Of a stretch of 64,000 bases of DNA, positions 30,684 to 44,400 are shown in pieces. The notes beneath the pieces are model-generated. The model saw only the letters and a program-made list of their open reading frames with translations, ran no database searches and was not told the DNA's origin. Location: the NCBI RefSeq assembly GCF_949987535.1, contig NC_080066.1, positions 88,927,600 through 88,991,599 of the forward strand. Reading direction: 5' to 3'. A program made the translations under genes and the position numbers. The stretch's first letter is position 1; each line of letters begins with the position of its first letter. Source of the stretch: Balaenoptera acutorostrata. Taxonomy: Eukaryota; Chordata; Mammalia; Artiodactyla; Balaenopteridae.

Positions 30684-30979
30684 TTTTTTTTTTTTAATTA
30701 TTTATTTATTTATTTTTGGCTGTGTTGGGTCTTTGTTTCTGTGCGAGGGCTTTCTCTAGTTGCGGCAAGTGGGGGCCACTCTTCATCACGGTGCGCAGGC
30801 CTCTCACTACCGCGGCCTCTCTTGTTGCGGAGCACAAGCTCCAGACGCGCAGGCTCAGTTATTGTGGCTCACGGGCCCAGTTGCTCCGCGGCATGTGGGA
30901 TCTTCCCAGACCAGGGCTCGAACCCGTGTCCCCTGCATTGGCAGGCAGATTCTCAACCACTGCGCCACCAGGGAAGCCC
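30684..30979 (-). mobile_element. CHR-type SINE
   Basis: The - strand copy has a GGTTCGAGCCC B box and an AAATA-type tail. The flanking 13 bp CTGTCACCCTTTT at 30671-30683 and 30980-30992 is an exact target-site duplication. It sits about 430 bp upstream of the SLC24A5 ATG. Confidence 0.95.
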
Positions 30980-30992
30980 CTGTCACCCTTTT

Positions 30993-33600
30993 ATATTTCT
31001 GTTTTGGCCTCTCGTCCTCTCTCCAATTAGGAGGCTCCTGCAATAATCTAGTGGAGAAATGATGGTGGCTTGAACCAGAACAGTGGCAATGGGGATGGAG
31101 AGAAGTGGGCAGCTTCAAGAACTAGTAAGAGTCGTAGTGCATGGAGGCTATTTGATCATTGGTTAGCTGTGCTCTCTGCCAGAGGTTCTAAAATGCAAAT
31201 TGGACAAGCCAGGGAGTGTTCAAATATAAACTACTATCCTCCCTACTCTAGCATTTACTGGGCTTGCCAAGGTGTTAGGAACTTCTGGCAGTATAGTAAC
31301 ATGTGGCGAATAGCACAGGCTCTGTAGCCAGACCACGTGGCTTGAGTCCTAGCATTGCTGCTTAGTACCTATATGACCTTGGGTACGTTATTTAACCTCT
31401 CTGCTCCTCTGTTTCACTCTCTGTAAAATGGGAAGGTTATAGTGCCCTCTGTTTGGGTTGTGTGAGGATTACATAAATGAATGCACGCAATCTGCTTAAA
31501 ACAGCCTCTGCCCCATGGTCAATGTTATCTATCTATTGTCTATCATCTATATTATTATTATTAATGTATTACTTTTGATTAAGATAGAAGCTTCTTGGCC
31601 ATTAAGGAATGTTTTAGTTTTGCAACTCTCATGGTTCCTTTGCAGAAGAAGCATAAAAATTGATGTGCTTGCTAAGTTTTAAATTTAGAAACTGCGTTTT
31701 TCTGGTGGAAAGGAGTAAGTTTGTGATCTTGAGTTGGTAAAAATTCTCAAACACTCTTTTGTTTTGCTGGGAATTGCTACCCATTATAAACCTCTCTGAA
31801 ACCGTCATTTCCAGGAACTGACTATCCAGATACGTGGTGTGGTTGTGAGGCTGGGATGGTGAGTCACCAAAGTGTAGCCCAGTAACAGAGCAGATTCCCA
31901 GCAAGCAGAGTTCTGGCCGCTGACACCTGCAGGAGGTGGCGCCCTGGACCACGGGCCTTTGGCCTCAATGCCTGCAGTGCTAAGCCCCAGGGAAGAGACC
32001 ACTTACCTTTGTGTAAGTGCAAGTGTCTCATGAACCTTTCCTCTCCAAAATGCAGTAGTTCAATCAATTAATAGAACTGAACATTATAAACAAACAAAAT
32101 AACAGGAAAACTCAAACCCACAGTGAAAGTGAATACTTACACAATGTATGTTGTTAATCCAGGAAACAGAGCAAGTATCTGAAGATATAAGCCAATTACA
32201 ATGAAACAATTCCAGTGGACTCTTGCTCATAGTAGGTACTTAATAAGCATTTGTTGATTAGACTGTAATGATTCTTGAAAACACATTCCCAGAACACACG
32301 TATACTTGTTCTGAACAAACTATCCAATAAAATATAGGTTTACCAAGAAAAGAGAATTTAGGAGGCTCATTAGATTTGCTTTATACATTTATTCTTCATT
32401 TTTCAAAAGAATCTGAAAAAACTTTATTGTAAAATAAAACAGATTTAAAAAGCCACATAAAATAAATGTATAGTTATTATATTACTATTGTTGTTACTTA
32501 GTTTTATAAGATGGACTTCCTTATAAACTCCCCAGGTCAAGAAATAGAAGTTTGCCAGCCATCCCAGAAATCCTTTCATGTGCTCCAATCCCAACTTATC
32601 CTTTTCTCTGAGAGTCACCAGTCTCCTGGCTTCTATAGCAGTCACCTCCTTGTGTGTATATTTCTAATAGTTTATCGCTCATCCCTAATTGGGGGCATGT
32701 TAAGGACACTACAGCTTAGCTGTAAAAGAAGTCGTTTAAGTCTCTTTTAGTTTATAGGTTTCCCCTACTTCTTTTTCTTTTCCCTATAATTTATCTGTTG
32801 GAAAACCCCAGGGCATTTGATCTGTAGAGTTTCCCACAGTCCTGATTTATTGATTGTGTCCTATGGTACAGCTCAATATGTTCCTCCGTTTTCTATATTT
32901 TTGTTGATTGACAGCTGGATGCAGAAGTTGTTCACACTCAGTACTGCCCCTTTGGCAAGACTAGCTCTGCATGCTCAGAATCTGCTCTGCTACTGGGCTA
33001 CACTTTGGCACCACTAAGGTGGTGGTGAGGTCTTTCCTTCATAAAGCACACGGTATCTGCTTCTCTCTTTTGTGGTGATTTTAGCAGCCATTCATGCTCA
33101 TTAACTAAATCTATTAATTCTTTAGAGCTTGCAAAAGAATGGCATTCTTATTCTATAATTTCTTCTTCATTTATTACTTGGAATATTTTACAGTAAGGTG
33201 ATTTCTATCATCCACTTTGTGGGTACCCAGGGGTACTCAGTTTATGTAGCAATGGCAATGTATATGCTTGACTCTTCTTTATTTATCACTCCTCAAGATG
33301 TTTGACACTCTCTTTTCCTTCCCAAATAACCAATTCTATTTAAACAATTATTATGAGTTAGTGTATTTAAATATATTTGATGGGTTCCAATTGTAATTAT
33401 TATCCTTTCTGAAGTTCAAATTGTCTCATCTTTAGCCAGTGGGAGCCTCTTCAAATTGACTTCTGAGAGCCTTTGTCATGATCTTAATAGTTTTGGTAGC
33501 TTTCTTACTACCTGATATTAAAAGATGTTCTGGCCCATCTTATACCTCAAACCAGCCATTTCTCCAAAATGCCTCTTTATTTTTTTAAATGGAAAGTACA
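30993..33600. other. Intergenic, no gene seen
   Basis: Contains a MIR (31300-31510) and a short inverted duplicate (31867-31910 versus 32963-33008). All open frames are short and without recognisable motifs. Confidence 0.7.
31300..31510 (-). mobile_element. MIR SINE
   Basis: Inverted MIR: 'tatatgaccttgggtacgttatttaacctctctg', 'ctgtaaaatgggaagg', 'tgtgtgaggattacataaatgaatgc'. Confidence 0.75.
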
Positions 33601-33663
33601 TCAAGACCATGACCTAAGAATCTGGGTTGCTAGGCATGCTCATTGTCTCTCTGTCTCTGTCTC

Positions 33664-33666
33664 ACA

Positions 33667-33707
<41 letters not shown>

Positions 33708-33725
33708 ACACGCACACACACACAC
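33664..33725. repeat. (CA)n microsatellite
   Basis: About 60 bp of CA units with single CTCA and CGCA interruptions. Confidence 0.95.
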
Positions 33726-34529
33726 CTCTTGATAGAATACATCATGAGTTCATACTGGTACTTCTCATTCAAGGGTCCCAGTTCTCAAGGGTCCCAGTAC
33801 TTAGGGGACAATAGAATATCCAGTGCTTCGTAATTACTCATTTACTGGTGCTATTTACATATATGAGTCTCAAAATAATGATATTGATACCACCACTACT
33901 CATATAATTACTGAGAAGAGTTTTAAGATTTTGCATATGCTCTTTCCATTCGCTTTCTATTCTAAGAGCTATAGCCTATCTGCATTGCCTGAGCATATAG
34001 TCATTAAATATATTCTTTCTCCCTTTAACCCTCATCTAGTCTTGGTACTACATGTAACTACATTTTTAATGCTTGCCACCACTCTTATGTTGATGTTTCT
34101 CTAGATATTTTGATGCCCAAATCTTATATTCTAGTAGATTCTTTGGAAGGGCTCATGGGAACAATATTCCCTGAGTTCTTTCATGTTGATAACATTATTA
34201 AACTCTGAACTGTGGTTTGTACTCACAATGATAATTAAAAGAAATAAACAGATAAAGAAGCCCAGAACAAGCCATCTGTTGAAATAGCCAAGTAAGCTAA
34301 CCTGTTAAAATCAGTGCAGAGGTGGCTATTGAGTTGTGATCAAGGTATAGGCTGGTAGTCATGTTTTTCTCTTGAGGAACAAAACTGTCAAAATTATCTT
34401 CTTCAGCTCTTCCTTGCTCACTGACCAGCTTCACCCTCACAGTCTTCTCCCAGATACGTGGACCTCTGCTGAGCTAGCATCTTTTATGTTTGGAATCAAA
34501 GCTTACAGTGAAGTTATGTTTACTAAGCA

Positions 34530-34870
34530 TGAGGTACTCATGTGCACTATTCAGTGTAATTCTCCCACTAACCCTAAAGGATAGAGGAGTAGTTTTCACT
34601 GGCTGCTCAGTAGAAGTATCTGTGGCTTTTAAAATTATTGATGATTTGACACTTACCCAGACCAATTGAATCAAAATCTAGGGAGTGGCTTAGGCATGGA
34701 TATTTTTAAAAATTTCCCGGGTGATTCTAGGATTGTTGAGAACTACTGGGTTGGATATTTCTACCCCTGTTTTATGGATGATAGATTGAGTCAATTGCCT
34801 AAGATCTAAGGTTACATAGTTCCAACTAAATGTCAGAGCCAGGATGCAGACAAAGGTCTGTCTAATGCTA
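34530..34870 (+). mobile_element. MIR interrupted by a MER5-like DNA transposon
   Basis: The outer parts (34530-34587 and 34748-34870) are MIR-like, including 'cccctgttttatggatgatag' and 'gcctaagatctaaggttacatag'. The middle (about 34588-34747) reads like MER5A ('ttacccagaccaattgaatcaaaatct', 'gattgttgagaactactgg'). The nesting is by inspection only. Confidence 0.5.
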
Positions 34871-34944
34871 AAGTGCAGGAACGTCCTTACCTGCTAAGCT
34901 GAACCAATTCTTCAGAATGTAATTTGCATGCGAGCGAAACCGTG

Positions 34945-35044
34945 CCTATCTGATTTCATCCTGCATTTCCAGTGTTCAGCACAGTGTTGGGCATGTGATA
35001 GGCATCTACTAAATATTGTTGAATGAATGAATGAATGAATGAAA
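34945..35044 (+). mobile_element. L2 3' end with (GAAT)n tail
   Basis: A 'ttcagcacagtgttgggcatgtgataggcatctactaaatattgttgaatgaatg' type L2 terminus ends in about five GAAT units. Confidence 0.7.
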
Positions 35045-38000
35045 TAAGGAATTCCACAATGATTTTTCCTTGACAACGTCCACAGGATAAGAATACACAG
35101 CATCTTCTATAAGTTGATCCTTTTGTCCCATCCAAGTGCCATCTGCTCAGTTCCCCAAGCATTTGTCTGAAGTGTCCCCTAACCAAGGGGGCTCAGTCAG
35201 CTCTCCAGCTCCACCTGCTGGTGCTCCAAACACGCTTGCGCTTTCCAACTTCCTGTTGGAGGGAATACGGAAAACCTACAATGAGGAACCCTGTGAAATC
35301 AGTCATTTGAAAAGAGGTTTCGACTTTCCTTCATGGAATGAGAGCTAGGAATGGTGGTCAGCCCCTGCCTTTTATTATCAGCACCCCAACCCTGAAATGA
35401 AGGTTTTTGTAGGCTGCCCCAACTACTGTGAAGACAGAGGAAGGGAAAGGAAGCAGGTGGCTAAGGCTGGTCCCAGGCTCTGACTCCAGCTTGTCATTAT
35501 TACCTTTTTATTTTTTAACTTTTTGTTAAAATACATAATATACCTACAGAAGAGGGCACATACTTTGCCATTGCTTTTTGCTATTTAAACAGGCAGAGTC
35601 AAGCCCCATGGGCACCCCTTAATGAGATGAGTGATTGATTGTCACCATGTTCAGCACAGCCTGAGAGAGCTGGGGTGCAGTGAGTGTTGACTGTAAGTGC
35701 ATCGTCATAGGGAGCCCTCTGTGTCTCAGTTGCTGCTGTCCCGTGAGTGACTGGCTCTCGCTCAGGCTGCTTTCCTAAGAGAGTAGCCTGGGAATCCTCA
35801 TGACAAGGAGCTTTCAGCTCAGTCTACTGAGCTCCTTCATTTTTTATCTCTAACCATCACAGAAGTTGCTAGCTGGGGCCATAGCCATGGCTGTGAGTGA
35901 GCAGCAATCTGCTCAATGGTTCACATATTCCCAAGGTACCTGCCGATTTTCTCACATCCTCATCCTTAGTGAGTTTATCAGCAAAAGCCCAGGGTCAAGC
36001 ACTGGCTGAGAGTATGACGGAACATTTCCAGTTTCCAACCTGGTTCAGATTGGTCTCATTCACTGCTGTGTGGGTCCAACTCGGTGAAAGTTATTTAAAA
36101 CATTTTGAATTCCTAGAAGGTCTTCAAAGTTTTCTCAAAAATTGTATATTTTTTTCTTTTCCTGGAGGGCGTATTCCAATTCTCTGAATACTAAGGGGGG
36201 GGGTTCGCATTTTGCAGATAAAATATGATTAAAAATAAAAAACGTTTTAGAGTGGAAATAATTTTAGAATTAGCTAAACCTGGGTTAAAGCTCCCTCCTC
36301 CGTTCTTTCTGAAACTCAATAAATGGGGATAATATCACATGCTTTTTAGGCTGTGGGATTACAGACATAGAACATAAATATTCATCCCCTTTCCCTCTGC
36401 ACTGTAACTCCATGAGAGCACGTTCTATGTCGCCAGAACTTGGCAGAGTGTTTAGTGCTCAGTGAAATTGAATACACTGGGCAGGCCATGAGCTGGGGAA
36501 AAAAATAAATAGATAAGGGATTTTCATTAGCTATATTTACCAAAAAATGGAATTTTGCTTTTAGCCTGCATTTTGATCCTTGTTCCACCCACTTCATTTG
36601 TGCTAGCCTTACTCTGTCTTTGTTCTCAGGGTTTAGATAGAAAAGCCTTCTGAAGTGTTTCAGTACTTGGTGGTTTAATGAGTGATCTGGAAAAGGGCCT
36701 GCCCCAACCAGGCTTTGTCGTTTTCTCTTCTAGCTCTATTTCATTGGGGTGTTCTGAGGGGGTGGCAAGTGAGACAAGAGGAGGAGGGACCCTGACTCAA
36801 ACGTGCTGGAGTGAGGAGCTTTAGTTTCTTCACTTTAATATAATAAACCCCCTCAGGGTCTGAGCTAGCATCATCATTCTTCCTTAGTCTGCTCTGTGAA
36901 GGCTGCCACCCCTATGTAGGGAGATGGATGCCTCCTTACTCTAAATAATCGGTACAAAGGCATTCATCAGGGATTCTTCCAAATTTGCTGGGCTTAGAGT
37001 TTCTCCCCTAGGCTTGGAACTCAAGAGCCCTAGAGCTCATAAGGACAGAACATAAGAGAATCTGGTCTTGAAGAGGGAACTCCAGTAAGTGCTCCGTATT
37101 TCTCTCCATACTGGGATAGGCTATACACATCACCTCATGTGCTTCGAAGTCCTTCCTTAGCAAGTAGAGGTGGGAGTGGTCATAGCTCTGCCACTGTTGT
37201 TGTCGTGGAGGGTATGGAGCTAGAGGAGATGCGGGGGAGTTGACCAAGAGGATTGACCACTGTCATACCAGTAGCTTGTACTCCATGCCCATGCAGGCCA
37301 GGGTTGTTGTTGGTACTGTGACTGTGGTCATTCTTTGTAAAGACCTGCAGGCGTGGCTGGCACAAGTCTCTGTGAAAAGGATGCTTGCTTTCCAGACTGC
37401 GGGGCTACTCAGTCTGCTGTGTCTTTGGCTGGATACTCCCAAAGAACTAGAACTATGTTACTTTTTTCTAGAACCTAAGGACACACATATTTCACCTCTT
37501 GCCCTTCTCTCCCGCTTTTTCCAGTTCTTCCCCAAACCGGAAGTTCCCTGTAGGAGACATGGACGTGTACCTCCCAGATACCCCTCGAGGGAGGACTTGT
37601 TGCCCCAGCATGGGGGGTGCTGTCAGCAGATGGCCTGCAGCTTAGCCCCTTCAGGGACTGCCTGAGCTGCAGAGTCTCCTCACCTGAGATCACACCGTTC
37701 CCAGGGCAGCCCACGTCTAAGTAAGGCAGGGGTGTAGAAGCCCAGCCATTTGAGTCCCAAGCAGACCACTCTGACAGGCAGTGCTCATTTCAGAGCTCCC
37801 CACTGGTTGGACCAAGGCTTCATTGGACCTGCCTTGAAGTTCAGCTTCTTTAACTTCCAAATCCTGCTTCCTCCCTTTCCTCTCACAGGTGCTGAGCCCC
37901 AGTAAACATTTTATACCCCAAACGCCATCTAAATGACAGCTTCAGAGAACCCTACCTGTGACAGGCCCTAGACTACCTGATAGCTTGGTAGAGTTTTATG

Positions 38001-38300
38001 CTCAGAACTCCAAACTTTACCCTTGATACGTGAACAGTGAGTTGTAGATTTGAGAAAATGCCTTTCTCCTTCAACAAATCTTGGCTTTCAAAAATGTTGT
38101 CGTCCATGGATAGAAAAAAACAGATTGAATTTGAAACTCAAAGTAAAGGAATAACTCCTTTGTTTTAGACTGTGTGTACCCTTTTCTTGAAGCAATGAAT
38201 GCCACTGATTCCATGGGCAGGTTTCTGGAAAATTTCTAAAGGTTGCATTGTATGCAGCCCATTTTCCTTCCAACTTAATCTTAGTGAAAGATACTGCCCT
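35045..38300. other. Intergenic, no gene or clear repeat seen
   Basis: The open frames (up to 141 codons at 37240-37665) have no motif, no splice context and no resemblance to a family I know. Confidence 0.6.
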
Positions 38301-38309
38301 GGTTGTCAT

Positions 38310-38480
38310 CCATGATTCCTACTTCTCCCATCCCCTGCCACCTCTGTCAATCACCAAGTCCAGATAACTCTTTCTCCTAAACATCTCTTGGGTCAACACA
38401 CTCCTTTCCATATCCATTGCTACCATCATCTGTTGCCCAGACTTCTATAGTAGCCTCCTGACAACGGTATCATCTCTCTG
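38310..38480 (+). mobile_element. L2-like fragment
   Basis: 'catctgttgcccagacttctatagtagcctcctgac' matches the characteristic L2 phrase. It is short and diverged. Confidence 0.5.
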
Positions 38481-39814
38481 GCCACCAGCTGTCCTTCCAA
38501 CACCTGTGTGTCAAGTGGGCAGTTGAATATAGGAGTGCATAGCTCAGAGGTGCAGCCCGGTAGAGGAAGAGGAGCCAGCAGGTGAGTTTCAGAAAGAGGG
38601 TCACTGAGGCAAGAGGGAAAACCAAAGGAATGTGGTATTCCCAGAGCAGAAGATGGGCAGTTTTAATTGAGGACTGGTTAGAGGTTAAGGTGAAATACAA
38701 AACACAGAGCAGAGAGATCATGGGTGATTTTAAGAGGGAAGTTTCACTGGAGTCCTATGGGTAGAAGTAAAGCTGGAATAAACCATGAGAAGGAAAAAAG
38801 CGGAGGGTTTTTGTTTGTTTTACTGTATGTGAAAGAGAAATTGAGGAGCTGGAGGGGAATATTGGATGGGGGAATTGGGGTTTTGTTTGTGTGTTTTTAC
38901 CATGGGACATTCTATAGCATGTTTGTGCATTGATGGGGATGATCCAAAAACAAGCACGAATTGAAAATGCAGCAAAGAGAAGGGAATCCTTGAGAAGGTG
39001 CTGGCGTTAGGGTTCTAGGGCTCCAGAGGGTAGATGGGCTTTTGTTGGAGAAGCTCTGCTTCCTCCATTGAAACAAGAGAAATGGAGGAGATGGATATAG
39101 ATTCACAGATTAGGTGGGGAAGAGGATACATAAATTCTTATCTGATGGTTTCTATTTTTTAGTCACAAAGAACATTTTAAAAATCATGTTTAATTCATAT
39201 TTGAGGAAGGTTTGAGAAGAGAAACTGTAGACTTTATGAAATAATCTTCATGATATTGGAAAAGCTAATTTACCAGGCAACCATAAGAGGAATGTTGAGT
39301 GTTTTGTTCAGGTTTTTGATCATGAATTTAAAGTGAAACTGGTCACCTATATTTTGTGTGTGTGTTTATCCTCCAGTAATATTCTAGTTTTAAAATGCAA
39401 GTGTGGATAAACTGGACTCCATCAGGCATGTTTTGTTCCAAGCAAGTGTTGACAGATGAGAGAGGTATAAAGGAGGAGAGGAAATTTTCAAGGAGGTGAT
39501 TATAAATTATAGACTATGTGGTCTAAATGAATAAGAAAGAAAATAAAAAGAGGGGACTGACTGGTGGGTGATGAGAACATGGCTGATGGTTTGGGGATGT
39601 CAGTGAGGTTAAAAAATCATGAGGAGATCGGGTTTTCAGAAGCAGATTTGGAGGTGGTGCTGATTGCAGTAATAACCAGGTAGTGTGTGGTAATAAGACT
39701 AGATCGGCTGTAGTAAAGTGGAGGAAAAAGCAACTGGAAATGAGAAGGTCAGGGAGCTGGAAATCCAGAGTTTGGATGTCCTCTCATCTTGCACACATCT
39801 CAGCGTTTTGTTGT

Positions 39815-39955
39815 TGGTGGTCTATCTTTCCAACAAGTATGTTACTCTCTGAAGGAAGGGACGACGTTTGTCTTGTCAGTACTTCCTCCCTAATGCCCAG
39901 CATGGTACCTGACCCATAAAATACTCAATAAATATTTACTGAATGAACAAATAAG
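39815..39955 (+). mobile_element. L2 3' end
   Basis: 'gaaggaagggacgacgtttgtcttgtc' through 'cccagcatggtacc' to 'actcaataaatatttactgaatgaa' is a typical L2 terminus. Confidence 0.75.
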
Positions 39956-41690
39956 TCTATTATTTTAAAAAATTCTAAAAGTTATTCCCGGATTGAGAGG
40001 TGCATCCTGGGACACCACTGTCTCGACTCCTCATGGACCACTTTTTGTGAGCGGCCTTGTGGGTAATGACATTTACTACTGCTGTGGATGCTGTGAGAAG
40101 CACTCCTGTTTAATTCTCCATGGTATTTAGTATAGGGGCTTGCTGAGGAAGTAATTCACTCCCTTACGCATTATTCCCTCCATTAAGACCCACAAGGGAA
40201 ATTTTTTCTAGGATTTCATTGCTTGGAAGACCTGTGACTCTCCTGAGTGAACAGACAGTTTGTGAGTCTCCTAAGCAAATATGTTTTCCTCTTTGCTCTG
40301 CCCATTACAGCCAGATGTGTGGCTGAGGCTCAACTTCAGCAAGTATGCAGGAAGATATGGCATCTGTTTGTTATGAATTATTTTACCCTTTGCTTTATCT
40401 GATTATCTTTTCCTGGTTTCCTCATCTTGGTGATTTCTTCTCATGTTTTTGTTTCTATTCTGGAATCTTTCTTGAATATTTAATGCTAGAGTGTTTTCCC
40501 AAGGTTCAGTCAGATAAAGTTTTCTCTTGACCACTTCAACTGGTGCAAACTTCTGGTGATCATGTCGAAAGCAAGCCTGTTATAAACTATAATAGTGAAG
40601 ATTCAGATTAGGTCCATTTATAAACAGTACGCGTTTCTGAGGATTTATTGAGCTAATTTGAGTTAAGCTTAGAATTTCTACAATATATAATATTCAACGT
40701 GTCATCTGTCTTGGACAATACCAGGTACAAAATTGTTTACGAAAAAGTAAACACATTTCTGAAGATTTATCAGTTAAATCAAAGGCTCCTATCTGAGCCT
40801 TTATTAATTTAATTGAGGAATTTTACGAATTTTTGATATATATTTGCTTAATCAAATAATTTAAGAAGCGTAAAAAGAACTGAATCACGTCTAAAGACTC
40901 TGGGAGCCTTATAAGAAAGGCAAATGTGGTACTAAAGCAGAGATCCAGATGACACATATGGACAGAGGCCACTGCGGGAGGAGAAGAATAAATGGAAATG
41001 AGAAGACGAGTGAAACTCTATAGGACTAACCTCATGGGAACACTGAACACAAAGATGTACACACTGTAAAGGGAATGAAAGGGAAAAACAGAGGAAACAG
41101 GTTACAGCTGTGAGCTTTGCAGTACACCATAGTGGAGAGTCATTAAATACATTAAGCCCATTAAATACTGTCATTGTGGGAAACTGTATTCCAGAACACT
41201 CGTTGACACCTATTGTATTTTATAAGAGCTGCTTTCCTCAGATGGAGATGCGAAGCTGGCAGGACAGAGAAGGAGCGCAGCTCAGCAAGGGTGATCACAC
41301 AGTGGGGCGGAGACCAGACCACTGCATGTATTTGTTGGGGACAACTGAATGCTTCTTTCTCTAAAGTTTGATCACTAGTCTCATTAAGTGTTGTGTATGA
41401 GAAGAATGAGATTGTTAATTGTGTTTGCCGTGAAATATATGAGTAAGCAAATAAAACACATTAAAAATTTATCGACAACTGTAAAAATATTCCAGAATGA
41501 TGTAACTTATGTTGGTACAGCTAGTTTTACATATTTTTGTAAACTACCTAAAATCCTTTTTTGGGAGAAGCTGGGTTATTCATTAAAGAATATAAAACAG
41601 GACTACATAAAGTCATATTGCCACTATTGATTTTAAAAAATGACCCTAGGGATGGAATGTTTATTTATTAGTGTTATTAAAACTTCTAGT
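39956..41690. other. Intergenic, no gene or clear repeat seen
   Basis: AT-rich, with only short open frames without motifs. Confidence 0.6.
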
Positions 41691-42200
41691 TATCATAGAC
41701 TGTGAGCTTCTACTATGCTAAGCGATATGCTAGACAATTTTTGTGCATTTAATCCCCATAGCAATCCGATGATGGGTACAATCACTATTCCCATTCAGTC
41801 ATTCAGCAAGTATTTATTGAGTTCCTAATATGTGCTGGCGACTTTTCTAGAGTGAGTGAGACAAAGACCTTGTTTTCTTGGAGCTTCCCTACTAATGGAG
41901 GACAATGAACAAATACTAACAGAATATAGATAGTCATAAATGCCAGGAGGCATCTAAAGCTAGACGAGGGGATGGAGAGTGGCAGGAAGTACCATTTTTG
42001 AGTGGTCTAGAAGGGCTTCTCTCAGGAGAAGACATTTGAGAAGAGACTTGTATACAGTGAGAGAGTGAGCCATTTTATAAAAGAGGTATCAAAAACTCAA
42101 AAAAGGCTAAGTAACTTAACTTGTCAAGGGTCACAGAGAAAATGGCTGAGCTGATTTGAAGCCTGGGGTATCAAACTCCGGAAGCTTCGCTTTCAGCCGT
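41690..42200 (+). mobile_element. MIR halves flanking an inverted L2-like insert
   Basis: 41690-41795 and about 42065-42200 read as the left and right parts of one MIR. The middle starts 'cattcagcaagtatttattgagttcc', as an inverted L2 end. Limits are approximate. Confidence 0.5.
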
Positions 42201-43940
42201 CATACCTCATGCCTCAAAGTTCTGGGCTAATCTCACTGCAGGCCTCGAGGGCAGTTTTGAAGGTAGGATCTCAGCTCCTGGAATTCCAGCTTCCCACATC
42301 AGGGTTTGCCGCTCCCCGAGGCTCAGTGGCAGCCCTGCTCTGGCCACGGCCATTTGGCGAGGCTACAGTTTCATGGCAAAAAGAGAAACAGATCTTTGAT
42401 TAAAATCTATCGAAGAACAGCTGGGAATCTAATTTTCACAGTTTTGCTGTGTGGAAATTAGCAGGAGGGGAGTGTCCTTGGGAACTGCGTGTGCAGTGTT
42501 AGCACCTTCTAAAGCGTTACCTGATGTACCTGCAGATGTTCACACGGCTTGAGGGAAATTCACATTGGGCCCTTGCCTGAGTCCTGTGAGATAAAGCTGA
42601 TAGTAGTAGAAATACATTTCCCCCTTTAATCCCCTCTCGTTTATTTTCCCTGTCATGCTGTAGTCACTGCTGGAAGGGCGTGCAAAGACTCTGTCCCATT
42701 ACACTTACCAGACCAGCTTCGCTCAACTAGAATCGCTGGAACCCTCCCTTCTCTCCCTGGAACCCTCAGCGTGGATGGCAGATAGTCCCTGGCTGGTCCC
42801 ATGGCACTGTGTGTATGGGCTGGGTTTAATCCCTCTCTTTCCCAGTCCAAGAATGGGAACTAGTAGTAGGTGCGTGTTCTTAAGAAGGAGGGAAGAGCAT
42901 ACTCTTGAGAGGAGCCTGGATCTGGGATAAATCCCGGAAGAAACCCTGGCACCTAGATGTGCAAAATAACAGTCTTCAAGTTGATGTAGATTTGAGTAAA
43001 TCTCTGAAGTTTTTGGAGGTGTCACAGATGGACTCAGAAGAATTGTAACCTGTGCTCTTATCGAGTACTTATTAAAAGCACCTTGGCTATGCACATCACA
43101 GTTCTTAATCCAGGAAATATAGAGAGCACACAGTCTCATGGGAGGGACAGACATGAAGAAGATTATCGCATGATGGTGTAAGACAGGCAGAAACGGGGTG
43201 ACGTGGGAAAAACAAAGACTGACTTTGGTTGGGGGGGGAATCCCAAAAAAGATTCACAGAGAAAGTGCTATTGGGGTTGGGCCTTGAAGGACGAGAATAA
43301 TTTGCCACAGGAGATAGAAAAGGAGGGTGATATTCTAAGGTAGAGGGGATAGCATGTCCAAAGACACAGAATTCAGAAGTGACCTGGCTCCCTCGGGAAA
43401 CAGCAAGCGGGCAGGAAGACGCTCCTGCAGGAACCGGTGGAGGGATGGCTAGAGAGGAAGCTGGGCCACATGAAGGGCCTTCGGTTCCCAGCCAGGGGTC
43501 CGGGGCCTTTTTCTCTCCCGTTGTGGAATGGAACCATATATTTTGGAACAGAGGGGACCTTAGAGAACATCTAGTTGATAAAGAAACTGAGACTCACACG
43601 GTGACTAGATTAAACTACATACTTAAAAATAGAACATGATTTAAGAGTTCATTGCCAAATGAGCATCTCCTGAAGATTTTTGTTTTGATTGAACACATGT
43701 ATATTACTTATCAACATATTTTGTTTCTCAGGTATGCTCGTTTGCAAATGATGGACAATGTGTTGTTAGGGCTTCAGATTCTGACAGCCGTAAGAAGTTG
43801 GGTCTGTCAGTGCATTTACTGCACAGCATTAAGATTAATGCTTGGGACACGCACCCACACCATGCAGGTGGGAGTATAAGTTGGAACAGCTCTTCTGAAG
43901 GGCAGTTTTGTACATCAAAACAACTATGAAATCTGAACAG
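42201..43940. other. Intergenic, no gene seen
   Basis: A MIR-like scrap lies near 43540-43640. The other open frames lack motifs. Confidence 0.55.
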
Positions 43941-43949
43941 CATGACCTC

Positions 43950-44400
43950 AGATTCCTTTTTAAAGAATTTCTCTGAAGGGACTGGCCAGAAATGCGTCTA
44001 GAGTATATTCATTCATTGTAGCATTGTTTATAATGTCAAAAAACTGGAGATAACCTACATTTTCTAATAAATTATGGTATAATGGAGTGCTCCATCAGTA
44101 TTTAAATGACTAAATAGAAATTTGTTTACATAAAAGTATATTCCTAAATGAAAAAATAGGTTACAGAATAGCATGTACAATGACCCTAATCTTGTAAAAA
44201 TTAGATATGTAGTCTACTTATGTGTACATATGAAAAAAAGTCTGGAAAAATTTATACCAGGATGTCAATAGTGGTTATTACTGGGTGGTAGGATAATAGG
44301 CAATTCTTAATTTCTACTATTGGCTTACCCATATAACTTCTAGGTTTTTTGGTTTCACAATGAACAAGCATTACTTGATGACTTGCATAATAAAAAGTTA
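43950..44400 (+). mobile_element. Old L1 3' end
   Basis: The order of phrases ('gtagcattgtttataatgtcaaaaaactgg', 'aaattatggtataatggagtgc', 'gtggttattactgggtgg') is that of an old L1M-type 3' end. Not coding. Confidence 0.6.

Noticed and set aside
37240..37665. A 141-codon + strand open frame
   Set aside because: No domain, no homology I recognise and no exon-like borders. The length is plausible by chance in GC-richer DNA.
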